From positions 1 through 64,000 of the forward strand of contig JAKSTN010000015.1 of the NCBI GenBank assembly GCA_024402535.1: a DNA stretch of 64,000 bases. Direction: 5' to 3'. This document shows positions 9,958 through 16,874 of this stretch, in pieces (the first letter of the stretch is position 1; the number at the start of each line of letters is the position of its first letter). Position numbers and translations under genes: made by a program. Source of the stretch: Treponema sp. (GTDB lineage Bacteria > Spirochaetota > Spirochaetia > Treponematales > Treponemataceae). The notes under the pieces are model-generated. The model ran no database searches and was not told where the DNA came from. It saw only the letters and a program-made list of their open reading frames with translations.

Positions 9958-9987
9958 ACGCTCTCCCTTGAGGAGGGCGTTTTTTTT
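9958..9987 (+). terminator. Rho-independent terminator after tpiA
   Basis: ACGCTCTCCC-TTGA-GGAGGGCGT is followed by seven further T residues. It is a GC-rich stem with a U-tract, well placed to end tpiA transcription before the uxuA promoter. Confidence 0.85.
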
Positions 9988-10009
9988 ACCCATAGGCAAA
10001 ACACTCTAT

Positions 10010-10038
10010 TTGCATAAACTTCCATACTAGTATATCAT
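10010..10038 (+). promoter_or_regulatory. uxuA promoter region with ATACTAGTAT operator
   Basis: The perfect 10-bp palindrome ATACTAGTAT lies at 10024-10033. A possible promoter is TTGCAT (10010-10015), 17 bp, TATCAT (10033-10038), which would place the palindrome in the spacer and at the -10, a position that suits repression. The same palindrome precedes uxuB and the GH10/GH35 pair. The regulator family is not known from this window; GntR- or LacI-type factors often use such sites. Confidence 0.6.
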
Positions 10039-10073
10039 ATAAATATAAATACTCATTTTACGAGGAAAACAAT

Positions 10074-11180
10074 ATGGAAATGACTTTAAGATGGTACGGT
10101 ACAGGTTTTGATTCCGTAACCCTTCAGCAGATCCGCCAGGTGCCTGGCGTTAAAGGCGTAATCACAACTCTGTATGATTCTGTTCCCGGGGACGCATGGG
10201 AACTTGGTGCAATCCAGAAAATCAAGAAAGAAGTAAATGATGCCGGTCTTAAGATTGCCGGAATTGAAAGTGTAAATATTCATGACGATATCAAAATCGG
10301 AAGCGGAGACCGCGACAAGTATATCGAAAACTATATCAAGACTCTTGAAAGACTGGGGCAGGAAGACATCCACATGGTATGTTATAACTTCATGCCTGTA
10401 TTTGACTGGACTCGTACAGAACTGGCTCGTGTCCGCGAAGACGGCTCAACTGTTCTTGCTTACAACTCAACTTTCATTGATGGTGTAAAACCAGAAGATA
10501 TGTTTGAAAAGCTGGATAAGAGCTCTAACGGGTTCATTCTCCCGGGTTGGGAACCTGAACGCATGTCACGTGTAAAGGAACTTTTCAAGATGTACGAAGG
10601 AATTGATAACGAAAAACTTTTCCAGAATCTGAAATACTTCCTTGAAGCAATCATGCCTGTTTGTGACAAATACAATATCGATATGGCAATTCATCCGGAT
10701 GATCCTGCCTGGCCTGTATTCGGACTTCCACGCATCGTTATCAACCAGGAAAATGTTATGCGCATGCTGAACGAAGTTCCAAACGTTCATAACGGACTTA
10801 CATTCTGTACAGGTTCTTATGGTACAAACCGCAAAAACGACCTTTGCGAAATGATTAAAGCCGCAAGCGGACGTATTCACTTTGCTCACATCAGAAACCT
10901 TAAGTTCAACACTGCAATTGATGATCCTGTTCAGGACTTCCAGGAAAGTGCACACCTTTCAAGTGACGGAACATTTGATATGTATAAAATCTGTGAAACA
11001 CTTTACAACACAGGTTTTGACGGCGTAATCCGTCCTGACCACGGACGCATGATCTGGGGCGAAAAAGCAATGCCTGGCTACGGTCTTTATGACCGCGCTC
11101 TTGGTGCCTGTTACCTTCAGGGGCTTTGGGAAGCCATTGAAAAAACACATGACCGTTCAAATGTGAAACTGTACAGATAA
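10074..11180 (+). CDS. uxuA: D-mannonate dehydratase
   Basis: This 368-residue protein is UxuA, which dehydrates D-mannonate to 2-dehydro-3-deoxy-D-gluconate (KDG) in the cytoplasm, using a divalent metal. The N-terminus (LRWYGTGFDSVTL, then IRQVPGVKGVITTLYD) and the later CYNFMPVFDWTRT, AIHPDDPAWPVFGLPR and RPDHGRMIW stretches are typical of the family. The His/Asp/Cys-rich segments are the metal and substrate site. CGAGGAAAAC lies just before the ATG. It is separated from the main uronate cluster at 18537-24240 but shares the operator palindrome. Confidence 0.95.
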   Translation: MEMTLRWYGTGFDSVTLQQIRQVPGVKGVITTLYDSVPGDAWELGAIQKIKKEVNDAGLKIAGIESVNIHDDIKIGSGDRDKYIENYIKTLERLGQEDIHMVCYNFMPVFDWTRTELARVREDGSTVLAYNSTFIDGVKPEDMFEKLDKSSNGFILPGWEPERMSRVKELFKMYEGIDNEKLFQNLKYFLEAIMPVCDKYNIDMAIHPDDPAWPVFGLPRIVINQENVMRMLNEVPNVHNGLTFCTGSYGTNRKNDLCEMIKAASGRIHFAHIRNLKFNTAIDDPVQDFQESAHLSSDGTFDMYKICETLYNTGFDGVIRPDHGRMIWGEKAMPGYGLYDRALGACYLQGLWEAIEKTHDRSNVKLYR

Positions 11181-11186
11181 GTTCAG

Positions 11187-11210
11187 AAGGAGGCGAAAGC
11201 CTCCTTTTAT
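11187..11210 (+). terminator. Terminator after uxuA
   Basis: AAGGAGGC-GAAA-GCCTCCTT followed by TTATTTG forms a compact GC-rich hairpin with a GAAA tetraloop just after the uxuA stop. Confidence 0.8.
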
Positions 11211-11232
11211 TTGTTAACTTGTCATAACTGAT

Positions 11233-11274
11233 AAAATCCCCTAAAGTTTTAGTCTAAACTTTTTAGGGGATTTT
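11233..11274 (+). promoter_or_regulatory. Terminator-like hairpin that encloses the mntP ribosome binding site
   Basis: AAAATCCCCTAAAGTTT (11233-11249) pairs, with a small bulge, with AAACTTTTTAGGGGATTTT (11256-11274). The GGGG just upstream of the mntP ATG (11278) is in the 3' arm, and the stem ends in a T-run. A transcript including the stem would have its ribosome binding site hidden or would terminate. This could be an attenuator or simply a second terminator; the hairpin is seen, its role is inferred. Confidence 0.6.
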
Positions 11275-11277
11275 TTT

Positions 11278-11898
11278 ATGTCACTTGATTTCAGTGTTTC
11301 TTTTCTGATTACAAACCTTCTGCTGGGAGTAGGCCTGGCAATGGATGCTTTTTCTGTTTCAATCGCAAATGCCTTGAACGAACCTGATATGAAAAAAGCA
11401 AAGGTTTTTGGTGTTGCCGGAACCTATGCATTTTTTCAGTTTGCCATGCCTATGATCGGCTGGATCTGTGTTCACACAATTGCTGAAAAATTTACAGCCT
11501 TTCAGAAATTCATTCCGTGGATTGCCCTGATTCTTCTTTTGTACATTGGTGGAAAAATGATTATTGAATGTATCAAGGAAAGAAAAGAATCTAAAAATGA
11601 AGCTGCTTCAGATTCAGAGAGAAAAGTTTCAGTTCTTACTTTCGGTACTTTGATGCTTCAGGGAATTGCAACCGCAATCGATGCTCTTTCTGTAGGATTC
11701 ACAATCGCTGAATACAATACTGTTACAGCCCTTACTGCAGGACTTATTATTGCCGTGGTGACTTTCGTAATCTGCCTTGTAGGACTTCTGATCGGGAAGA
11801 AAGTTGGAGAAAAACTTTCAGGCAAAGCGGAAATCTTCGGAGGAATTATCCTTATCGGCATCGGAATTGAGATTTTCGTAAAAGGCGTATTTTTCTAA
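11278..11898 (+). CDS. mntP: MntP-family manganese efflux pump
   Basis: This 206-residue membrane protein has about six hydrophobic segments arranged as two repeats. Each repeat carries an Asp motif: GLAMDAFSVSIANAL near residue 20 and TAIDALSVGFTIAEY near 137. This is the signature of the MntP (formerly DUF204/YebN) family, which exports Mn(II). A charged loop (about 95-115) separates the halves. It follows its own hairpin at 11233-11274. No sequence resembling a full yybP-ykoY manganese riboswitch was recognised in the short leader. Confidence 0.85.
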   Translation: MSLDFSVSFLITNLLLGVGLAMDAFSVSIANALNEPDMKKAKVFGVAGTYAFFQFAMPMIGWICVHTIAEKFTAFQKFIPWIALILLLYIGGKMIIECIKERKESKNEAASDSERKVSVLTFGTLMLQGIATAIDALSVGFTIAEYNTVTALTAGLIIAVVTFVICLVGLLIGKKVGEKLSGKAEIFGGIILIGIGIEIFVKGVFF

Positions 11899-11910
11899 AC
11901 TGTTTTCCAG

Positions 11911-11972
11911 GGACCCTGAAACAAGTTCAGGGTGACTGTTTTTTTTGTCATCCCGAATTTATTTCGGGATCT
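11911..11972. repeat. Inverted pair of REP-like palindromic units, also likely terminators
   Basis: Two 26-bp units lie in inverted orientation around a T-run: 11911-11936 (minus-strand copy) and 11947-11972 (plus-strand copy). Written in the same direction both begin GTCAYCCYGAAY and are internally palindromic; they differ only by transitions, several of them paired so that each stem still folds. The first unit plus the following T-run can end mntP transcription. Closely similar palindromes are, from memory, common dispersed intergenic repeats in many bacteria. Confidence 0.7.
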
Positions 11973-11980
11973 TTAATTTC

Positions 11981-13687
11981 CTACTTCCAGTTATGATTTT
12001 CCAGAAGCCTGATCTTAGTATCAGGCTTTTCTTCTTCATACATGATAATCTCGTTTCTGCCTTTATGAAGAAGCGGGCCGGGGATATAAAGACTTGTCTG
12101 TGGTCCAATGTTCCAGTACCGGCCGAGGTTGAATCCGTTTACGAAGGCAATGCCTTTTCTCCAGCCGGTACAGTCCAGGAATGTGTCACAGCATTCTTCA
12201 TCGCTGGAAATATTCAGAATGAATTTGCTGAAGGAAGGTCCTGCTGTTACACCTGCTGAGAAATCAATTTTTGAAATCTGATCTTCACTTAAATCCAGAC
12301 TGAATATTTCAAAATCCTTTACTTTTTTTCCATTGTATTTAATCCAGCCGCCAGGCATAATGCCTTTTCTCTGTTTGTTCAGTTTCAGTCCGAAGTTTTC
12401 ACGTCCAATGTTTTCTACGCAGACAATACCTTTCCCGTTCTCTGAAAAAACAGTTACTCTGTCACGGGCGTTTTTCCAGCTGATTTGGGATGTCTGTGTG
12501 TTTTCTGAAACCGAGAATCTGTAAAGAATGTAACCGTAATCCTGTCCGATTTTTTTATCTTCCATGCTTAGAGGTTTTTCAGAAAGAACAGGGGAGGCGA
12601 TCTTTTCAAGCGTATTCCAGAGGCTTACGCTTTCTGAAACTTTTATTTCACCATAAGCTTTACGTTTTATTTCTTTTGAAAGAGGTGTTTCTGGAATGTT
12701 TGTAAACTCGTTTGAGAATTTTTTTTCGTAATCTCTGATAATCTTTTTGAATGCTTCGTATTTTGGTGTAATCTGGCCGTCTTCAGTAAGGATTGCATCG
12801 TAATCATAAGATGTGATGTCAGCTTCTTTAGATTTAAGATTTTTCCCTGCGGTGAAACCAAAATTTGTTCCGCCTTCGAACATGTAGAAGTTCAGGTGGC
12901 CAAGCTTTAAGGCATCTGAGAGATCTTTTTTGTTCTGTTCAAGATTTGATGTGTGATGTTCTTCGCCCCAGGCGTCAAACCACCCGCACCAGAATTCCAT
13001 GCAGACTAAAGGCCTGTTACCTGCATATTTTTTCATTACGTTAAACTGTTTTTCAACTTTTGAACCGAAGTTTCCTGTAGGAAGTGCTTCTTTAATGGAG
13101 CCTCGTCCCATACAACCGCCCCAAGGTCCGTCAGATGTAATGAATGGAACTGTAATGCCGTTTTCCCGCATCAGGCGGGCAAGTGTACGAAGATATTTTT
13201 TTGAAAGACCATAATAGCCGTATTCATTTTCAATCTGCATGAGGATGATCTTTCCGCCACGGTCAATCTGATGTGGTACAAGGCGAGGCATAATCACTTT
13301 GTAATATTCTTCCACTTCTTTAATGAAGCCTTTGTAATTTGAGCGGACCTTCATTTTTTTGTCAGAAAGAAGCCAGGAAGGAAGTCCGCCCCATTCCCAT
13401 TCTGCACAGATGTATGGGCTTGGACGGATGATGACATAAAGTCCTAAGTTTTCTGCAAGTGTTATGAACTTTTCAAAGTCGTAGCGACCGTCAAATCGGA
13501 ACTGGCCTTTTTTAGGCTCATGAAAATTCCATGGGATATAAGTTTCTACGGTGTTACATCCCATGTTTTTAAGTTTTTCAAGTCTGTCCTGCCAGTATTC
13601 CGGCAGGATTCTGAAGTAGTGGATACTTCCCGATATAAGTTTAAATGGTTTTCCGTCTAATAAAAAGTCAGAAGTGATAGTCAGCAT
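11981..13687 (-). CDS. Glycoside hydrolase family 35 beta-galactosidase-like enzyme
   Basis: This 568-residue protein has a GH35 TIM-barrel at its N-terminus, with GSIHYFRILPEYW, YIPWNFHEPKKGQ and RPSPYICAEWEWGGLP segments. The expected acid/base is E155 in QIENEYGYYG and the nucleophile is E231 in CMEFWCGWFDAWG. The C-terminal third is a beta-rich region ending in a galactose-binding-like fold (FVNGFNLGRYWNIGPQ). There is no signal peptide, so it probably acts in the cytoplasm on imported oligosaccharides. The gene starts 18 nt after the GH10 xylanase stop on the same strand, and the two are probably co-transcribed from the operator-bearing promoter at 15261. Substrate (galactosides or a related hemicellulose side chain) is inferred. 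Confidence 0.9.
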   Translation of the reverse strand: MLTITSDFLLDGKPFKLISGSIHYFRILPEYWQDRLEKLKNMGCNTVETYIPWNFHEPKKGQFRFDGRYDFEKFITLAENLGLYVIIRPSPYICAEWEWGGLPSWLLSDKKMKVRSNYKGFIKEVEEYYKVIMPRLVPHQIDRGGKIILMQIENEYGYYGLSKKYLRTLARLMRENGITVPFITSDGPWGGCMGRGSIKEALPTGNFGSKVEKQFNVMKKYAGNRPLVCMEFWCGWFDAWGEEHHTSNLEQNKKDLSDALKLGHLNFYMFEGGTNFGFTAGKNLKSKEADITSYDYDAILTEDGQITPKYEAFKKIIRDYEKKFSNEFTNIPETPLSKEIKRKAYGEIKVSESVSLWNTLEKIASPVLSEKPLSMEDKKIGQDYGYILYRFSVSENTQTSQISWKNARDRVTVFSENGKGIVCVENIGRENFGLKLNKQRKGIMPGGWIKYNGKKVKDFEIFSLDLSEDQISKIDFSAGVTAGPSFSKFILNISSDEECCDTFLDCTGWRKGIAFVNGFNLGRYWNIGPQTSLYIPGPLLHKGRNEIIMYEEEKPDTKIRLLENHNWK

Positions 13688-13705
13688 ATCACTTATTATA
13701 ACAGA

Positions 13706-15235
13706 TTAATAAAACATGTCAAAAGTATCTTTTATGGCGTAGTACATTTTGTTCGGTTTAAGGTTTCCGTCAAAAGGGCGGCAGTTGGTTTTATCGTTTG
13801 GGTTTAAAAGATAATGGTTCATTACACCGAAAAATGAAACGCAGGTAATGTTTGCATTTCCGCCGCCCTGGGTATCCATTTTCTGGAGAAGGCGAAATGT
13901 TTGAGCATAGCGTTCTGCCTGAAGTGCCATATTCGCATCACTTTCATCCGGGCTGGAAATTGACCATTCAGTAAACTGAATTTCAAGTCCTGTTGAAGCG
14001 TATAATTCAATTGTCTCTTTTACTGTCTGAAGTCCTGGGTTTTTCAAATCCCAGTATCCCTGCATTCCGATGCCGTCAACAAGGTTTTTCTCCTTAAGCA
14101 GGCAAAGAAGATTGTAAATGTACTGTCGCTTTGTTCTGTCGTAAGTTCCATAATCATTGTAGAAAAGTTTTACGTCTGGATCTGCATATTTTCTTGCGTA
14201 TTCATAAGCAAGTTCAACATATTCAGTTCCAAGTGCTTTGTACCACATGTTGTCATGATTATCATTTACCTGACGACAGCTCCATGAAACAGATTTGTCA
14301 CCTTTAGGATCAACGGCTTCATTTACAACGTCCCAGCAGTAAACAACGCCAGGATATTTTTCCTGACAGTATGTAATGTACTGGCGGATATAACTTTCCA
14401 TTCGGAATTTCATTGTTTCTCTGTCTACAACAGGTGCATCAGATTTATAACCTTCAAGGAAGAACCAGTCTGGAATCTGTGTGTGCCATACAAGTGTATG
14501 ACCGCGAACTCCGATTCCACTTTTCTGAGCTTCCTTAAGAATCATATCTACTGGAGTAAAATCAAGAACAGGATTTTCATCGCCTTTAGATGCATTTGAC
14601 ATTGAAGCTCTCTGCTGTAAAAGGTAAGAAGGTTTCATAATGTTTGTTGCGGTCCAGGAAGAAAAATGTTTTGCAGCAACTTCCATAAATTTCTGGCTTT
14701 TTACTGCTGAATCCATTGTGCTTGCACCTGTAATTCCGCAGCCGATTTTAAAATAATCTTTACACATTTCTTTCAGTGCTGGTTCTGATAAAGAATCTGT
14801 AAGGTTTTTGATTTCGGGAATTTCAGAACTGAATTTTACGTCCAGTGGATTTACAGTTTCCGCAGGAACTGTAAAAGTTGCAAATAAAGTTCCTTTGTCA
14901 AAAGTAAATGGAACTGTAATAACCTGATATGAGCCGTCAGAAATAAGTACTGCATCTTTCCTTTCTGTAAGTTCGCTAAGTTCTTCACAGGCTTTTGTCC
15001 AGTTTTCAACAAACTGTTTTTCAGAAACGCTGATTCTGTATTCCTCGTTCATGCGGTACCATGCGGCATCTGGCCGGTTGTTTCCAAGCTGAATTGCCAG
15101 AGCGTTTACCGCTTTTACCGAAGTATCATTGTGAACTGATTTTACCGCTTTGGGAGCTTTTTCAGTTCCTGCACAGCCGGCAAAAAACAGTGCTGCACAA
15201 ATCAATAGTGATGTAATTAAAAGTGATTTTCTCAT
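13706..15235 (-). CDS. Lipoprotein GH10 endo-xylanase with N-terminal DUF3887-like domain
   Basis: This 509-residue protein begins with a lipoprotein signal peptide (MRKSLLITSLL, then FFAGC), so it is anchored outside the cytoplasmic membrane. The ATG at 15235 has AAGGAAAAC upstream; an in-frame ATG at 15298 would spoil the signal peptide. Residues about 35-145 look like a small NTF2/DUF3887-type domain (LGNNRPDAAWYRMNEEY, then VTVPFTFDKGTLFATF). The rest is a GH10 barrel: RGHTLVWHTQIPDWF, WDVVNEAVD with acid/base E306, and QFTEWS with nucleophile E423 (TEWS instead of the usual TELD). It is expected to cut beta-1,4-xylan. It is first in a pair with the GH35 gene and diverges from the FtsH-like gene. 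Confidence 0.92.
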   Translation of the reverse strand: MRKSLLITSLLICAALFFAGCAGTEKAPKAVKSVHNDTSVKAVNALAIQLGNNRPDAAWYRMNEEYRISVSEKQFVENWTKACEELSELTERKDAVLISDGSYQVITVPFTFDKGTLFATFTVPAETVNPLDVKFSSEIPEIKNLTDSLSEPALKEMCKDYFKIGCGITGASTMDSAVKSQKFMEVAAKHFSSWTATNIMKPSYLLQQRASMSNASKGDENPVLDFTPVDMILKEAQKSGIGVRGHTLVWHTQIPDWFFLEGYKSDAPVVDRETMKFRMESYIRQYITYCQEKYPGVVYCWDVVNEAVDPKGDKSVSWSCRQVNDNHDNMWYKALGTEYVELAYEYARKYADPDVKLFYNDYGTYDRTKRQYIYNLLCLLKEKNLVDGIGMQGYWDLKNPGLQTVKETIELYASTGLEIQFTEWSISSPDESDANMALQAERYAQTFRLLQKMDTQGGGNANITCVSFFGVMNHYLLNPNDKTNCRPFDGNLKPNKMYYAIKDTFDMFY

Positions 15236-15260
15236 AAATTTGTTTTCCTTGTATAACTTG

Positions 15261-15272
15261 TATACTAGTATA
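15261..15272. promoter_or_regulatory. TATACTAGTATA operator upstream of the GH10/GH35 pair
   Basis: A perfect 12-bp palindrome lies 26 bp before the xylanase start. The 17 bases GTATACTAGTATATTAG are identical to the site before uxuB. On the minus strand TATACT within the site could itself be the -10. On the plus strand it lies about 15 bp upstream of the -35 of the divergent FtsH-like gene. Confidence 0.7.
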
Positions 15273-15286
15273 TTAGGTGACTTTCC

Positions 15287-15321
15287 TTGAAAAAGCAATT
15301 GAAAAAGATTAGATTTAAATC
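15287..15321 (+). promoter_or_regulatory. Promoter of the FtsH-like gene, apparently leaderless
   Basis: TTGAAA (15287-15292), 17 bp, TAGATT (15310-15315), then 6 nt to the ATG. No Shine-Dalgarno sequence is present, so transcription would start at or next to the start codon. Confidence 0.6.
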
Positions 15322-16455
15322 ATGCGTATTAAAAAATCTTTCACTTTTATTTGTTTAATTCTTGTTCTGGCTCTTCTGGGCACATATTTCTTTTTTTCTG
15401 ATAATTCTGAAAAAGTTACCTATGCTGATTTTATAAGTAATGTGGAAAAGGGAAGTGTAAGTTCAGTTACCTTTACAGACGATAAAATCAATTTTGAACT
15501 TAGCGACGGAACAAAATTTGTGACACAGAATCCGTCTTCTTCTGACCTTGCAGAACGACTTTTGCTTTCCGGAGTTGATGTAAAATATGAAAAAAACTGG
15601 GATGAAATTATCTCCATTATTTTTGATATTGTTTTCTATCTGATTTTCTTTGGAATCATTTTTGTTGCTTTCAGAAAATTCATAAGCCCGAATACATTTA
15701 ATGTTGTCCGTCATACAAAAGTTCATTTTTCGGATATTGCCGGAATGGATGATCTTAAGCGTCACATGATGCAGATTGCTTCTTTAATGCGTAACCCGAA
15801 AGAAGCAGCAGGACGTGGAATCCGTCTTCCAAAAGGTATTCTTCTTGAAGGAGAACCTGGAAACGGTAAGACACTTTTTGCCCGTGCCCTTGCAGAAGAA
15901 GCCGGGGTAAACTTTATCCCGGCAAAAGCAACTGATTTTGAAAGCATGTTCATGGCAATCGGTCCTATGAAAGTGAAGCTGCTTTTTAAGAAAGCACGAA
16001 AGGCCGCTCCGTGTATTGTGTTTATCGATGAGTTTGACGGAATCGGAACAAAAAGAAATTATTCGGGATCTGCTATCGAAACTGAAAATACCCGTATTGT
16101 AACTGCCATGCTTAATGAACTTGACGGCTTTGAACCTCATTCAGGCGTTCTGGTTCTTGCTGCAACAAACAGCCGTCAGGCACTTGATGAAGCTCTTATC
16201 CGTCCTGGCCGTTTTGATGCAAAATATACAGTTCCATACCCTGACAGTAAGACAAGACTTGAACTCATCAATATGTATTCAAAAGATAAACAACTTGGTT
16301 CTGCCTGCCGTCCTGAAACTCTGGTTGGAAAATTCAACGGCTTTTCTGCTGCAAAAATTGAAAGCGTTCTTAACCGCGCCGCAATGCTTGCAGGGCAGAA
16401 GAACGCTTCTGAAATCTCAATGGAAGACATCAACGCCGCCATCGAAGAAATGTAG
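15322..16455 (+). CDS. FtsH-like membrane AAA+ ATPase lacking the M41 protease domain
   Basis: This 377-residue protein matches the first half of FtsH. TM1 is at about 6-25, an FtsH-type extracytoplasmic domain (TYADFISNVEKGSVSSVTF) follows, TM2 is at about 98-118, and then comes an AAA+ domain. Walker A is GEPGNGKT (177-184), Walker B is CIVFIDEFDG near 230, and RPGRFD of the second region of homology is kept. FtsH continues for another 200-plus residues with an HEXXH zinc protease; here the frame stops right after the AAA lid (ISMEDINAAIEEM). The pore loop reads FMA where FtsH has FVG. The stop TAG at 16453 shares two bases with the start of a repeat element, so a truncation by insertion is possible; a dedicated unfoldase is the alternative. 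Confidence 0.85.
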   Translation: MRIKKSFTFICLILVLALLGTYFFFSDNSEKVTYADFISNVEKGSVSSVTFTDDKINFELSDGTKFVTQNPSSSDLAERLLLSGVDVKYEKNWDEIISIIFDIVFYLIFFGIIFVAFRKFISPNTFNVVRHTKVHFSDIAGMDDLKRHMMQIASLMRNPKEAAGRGIRLPKGILLEGEPGNGKTLFARALAEEAGVNFIPAKATDFESMFMAIGPMKVKLLFKKARKAAPCIVFIDEFDGIGTKRNYSGSAIETENTRIVTAMLNELDGFEPHSGVLVLAATNSRQALDEALIRPGRFDAKYTVPYPDSKTRLELINMYSKDKQLGSACRPETLVGKFNGFSAAKIESVLNRAAMLAGQKNASEISMEDINAAIEEM

Positions 16456-16870
16456 GATTAAATCAAATAACTTGTTTATTAACGTTTAATGAATTACTCC
16501 CAGTCACATTAATGGGTGTGTCAGGCCGCTAGGTCCGCACAAGGCGAAGTTTTCTTAAAACTTTTATACCTCGGGGAATGTCACACCGATTCGGTTTTGC
16601 TAACGCAAAACCTTTGTAAAAGTAATATAACCGGTTTAGTCGTATAAGTTTGTATATCAAATAGAATTTTAGAAATGGCTGTTTGCAGTAAGTTATCTTC
16701 CTGACAGAAAGAAATCCTACTCAAAAAGCCATTTTTTTTTAAAAATTCCCGTACAAACTGCTGTCCCCACAGCTCGTTAGAGCGTTGCGTTAGCTGCCAT
16801 TACCCCTACATTTCAATCGGTGTGACACCCCAGCCTCCGCGGCGCAGCAGGGACCATTTGATTTAATCCT
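16454..16870. mobile_element. MITE-like non-coding element with terminal inverted repeats
   Basis: AGGATTAAATCAAAT (16454-16468) and its exact complement ATTTGATTTAATCCT (16856-16870) bound a 417-bp stretch with no convincing gene. Inside are a second inverted pair (GTCACACCGATT near 16580 and AATCGGTGTGAC near 16817), a GGTTTTGC-TAAC-GCAAAACC hairpin near 16593, and a long-loop stem ending in nine Ts (16673-16740). The identical terminal sequence recurs as a closed hairpin at 51833-51872. No transposase gene and no obvious target duplication were seen. It fills the whole gap between the FtsH-like gene and the GH13 gene. Confidence 0.6.
16673..16740 (+). other. Stem-loop with U-tract inside the element
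   Basis: AAATGGCT (16673-16680) pairs with AGCCATTT (16727-16734), followed by further Ts. The 46-nt loop is long for a simple terminator, so a small RNA ending here or an element-internal structure is possible. No clear promoter was found just upstream. Confidence 0.35.
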
Positions 16871-16874
16871 AGAA

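Noticed and set aside
16456-16874. A decayed M41 protease domain after the FtsH-like gene
   Set aside because: No HEXXH or other FtsH protease motif was found in any reading of the gap; the sequence is repeat-like instead.
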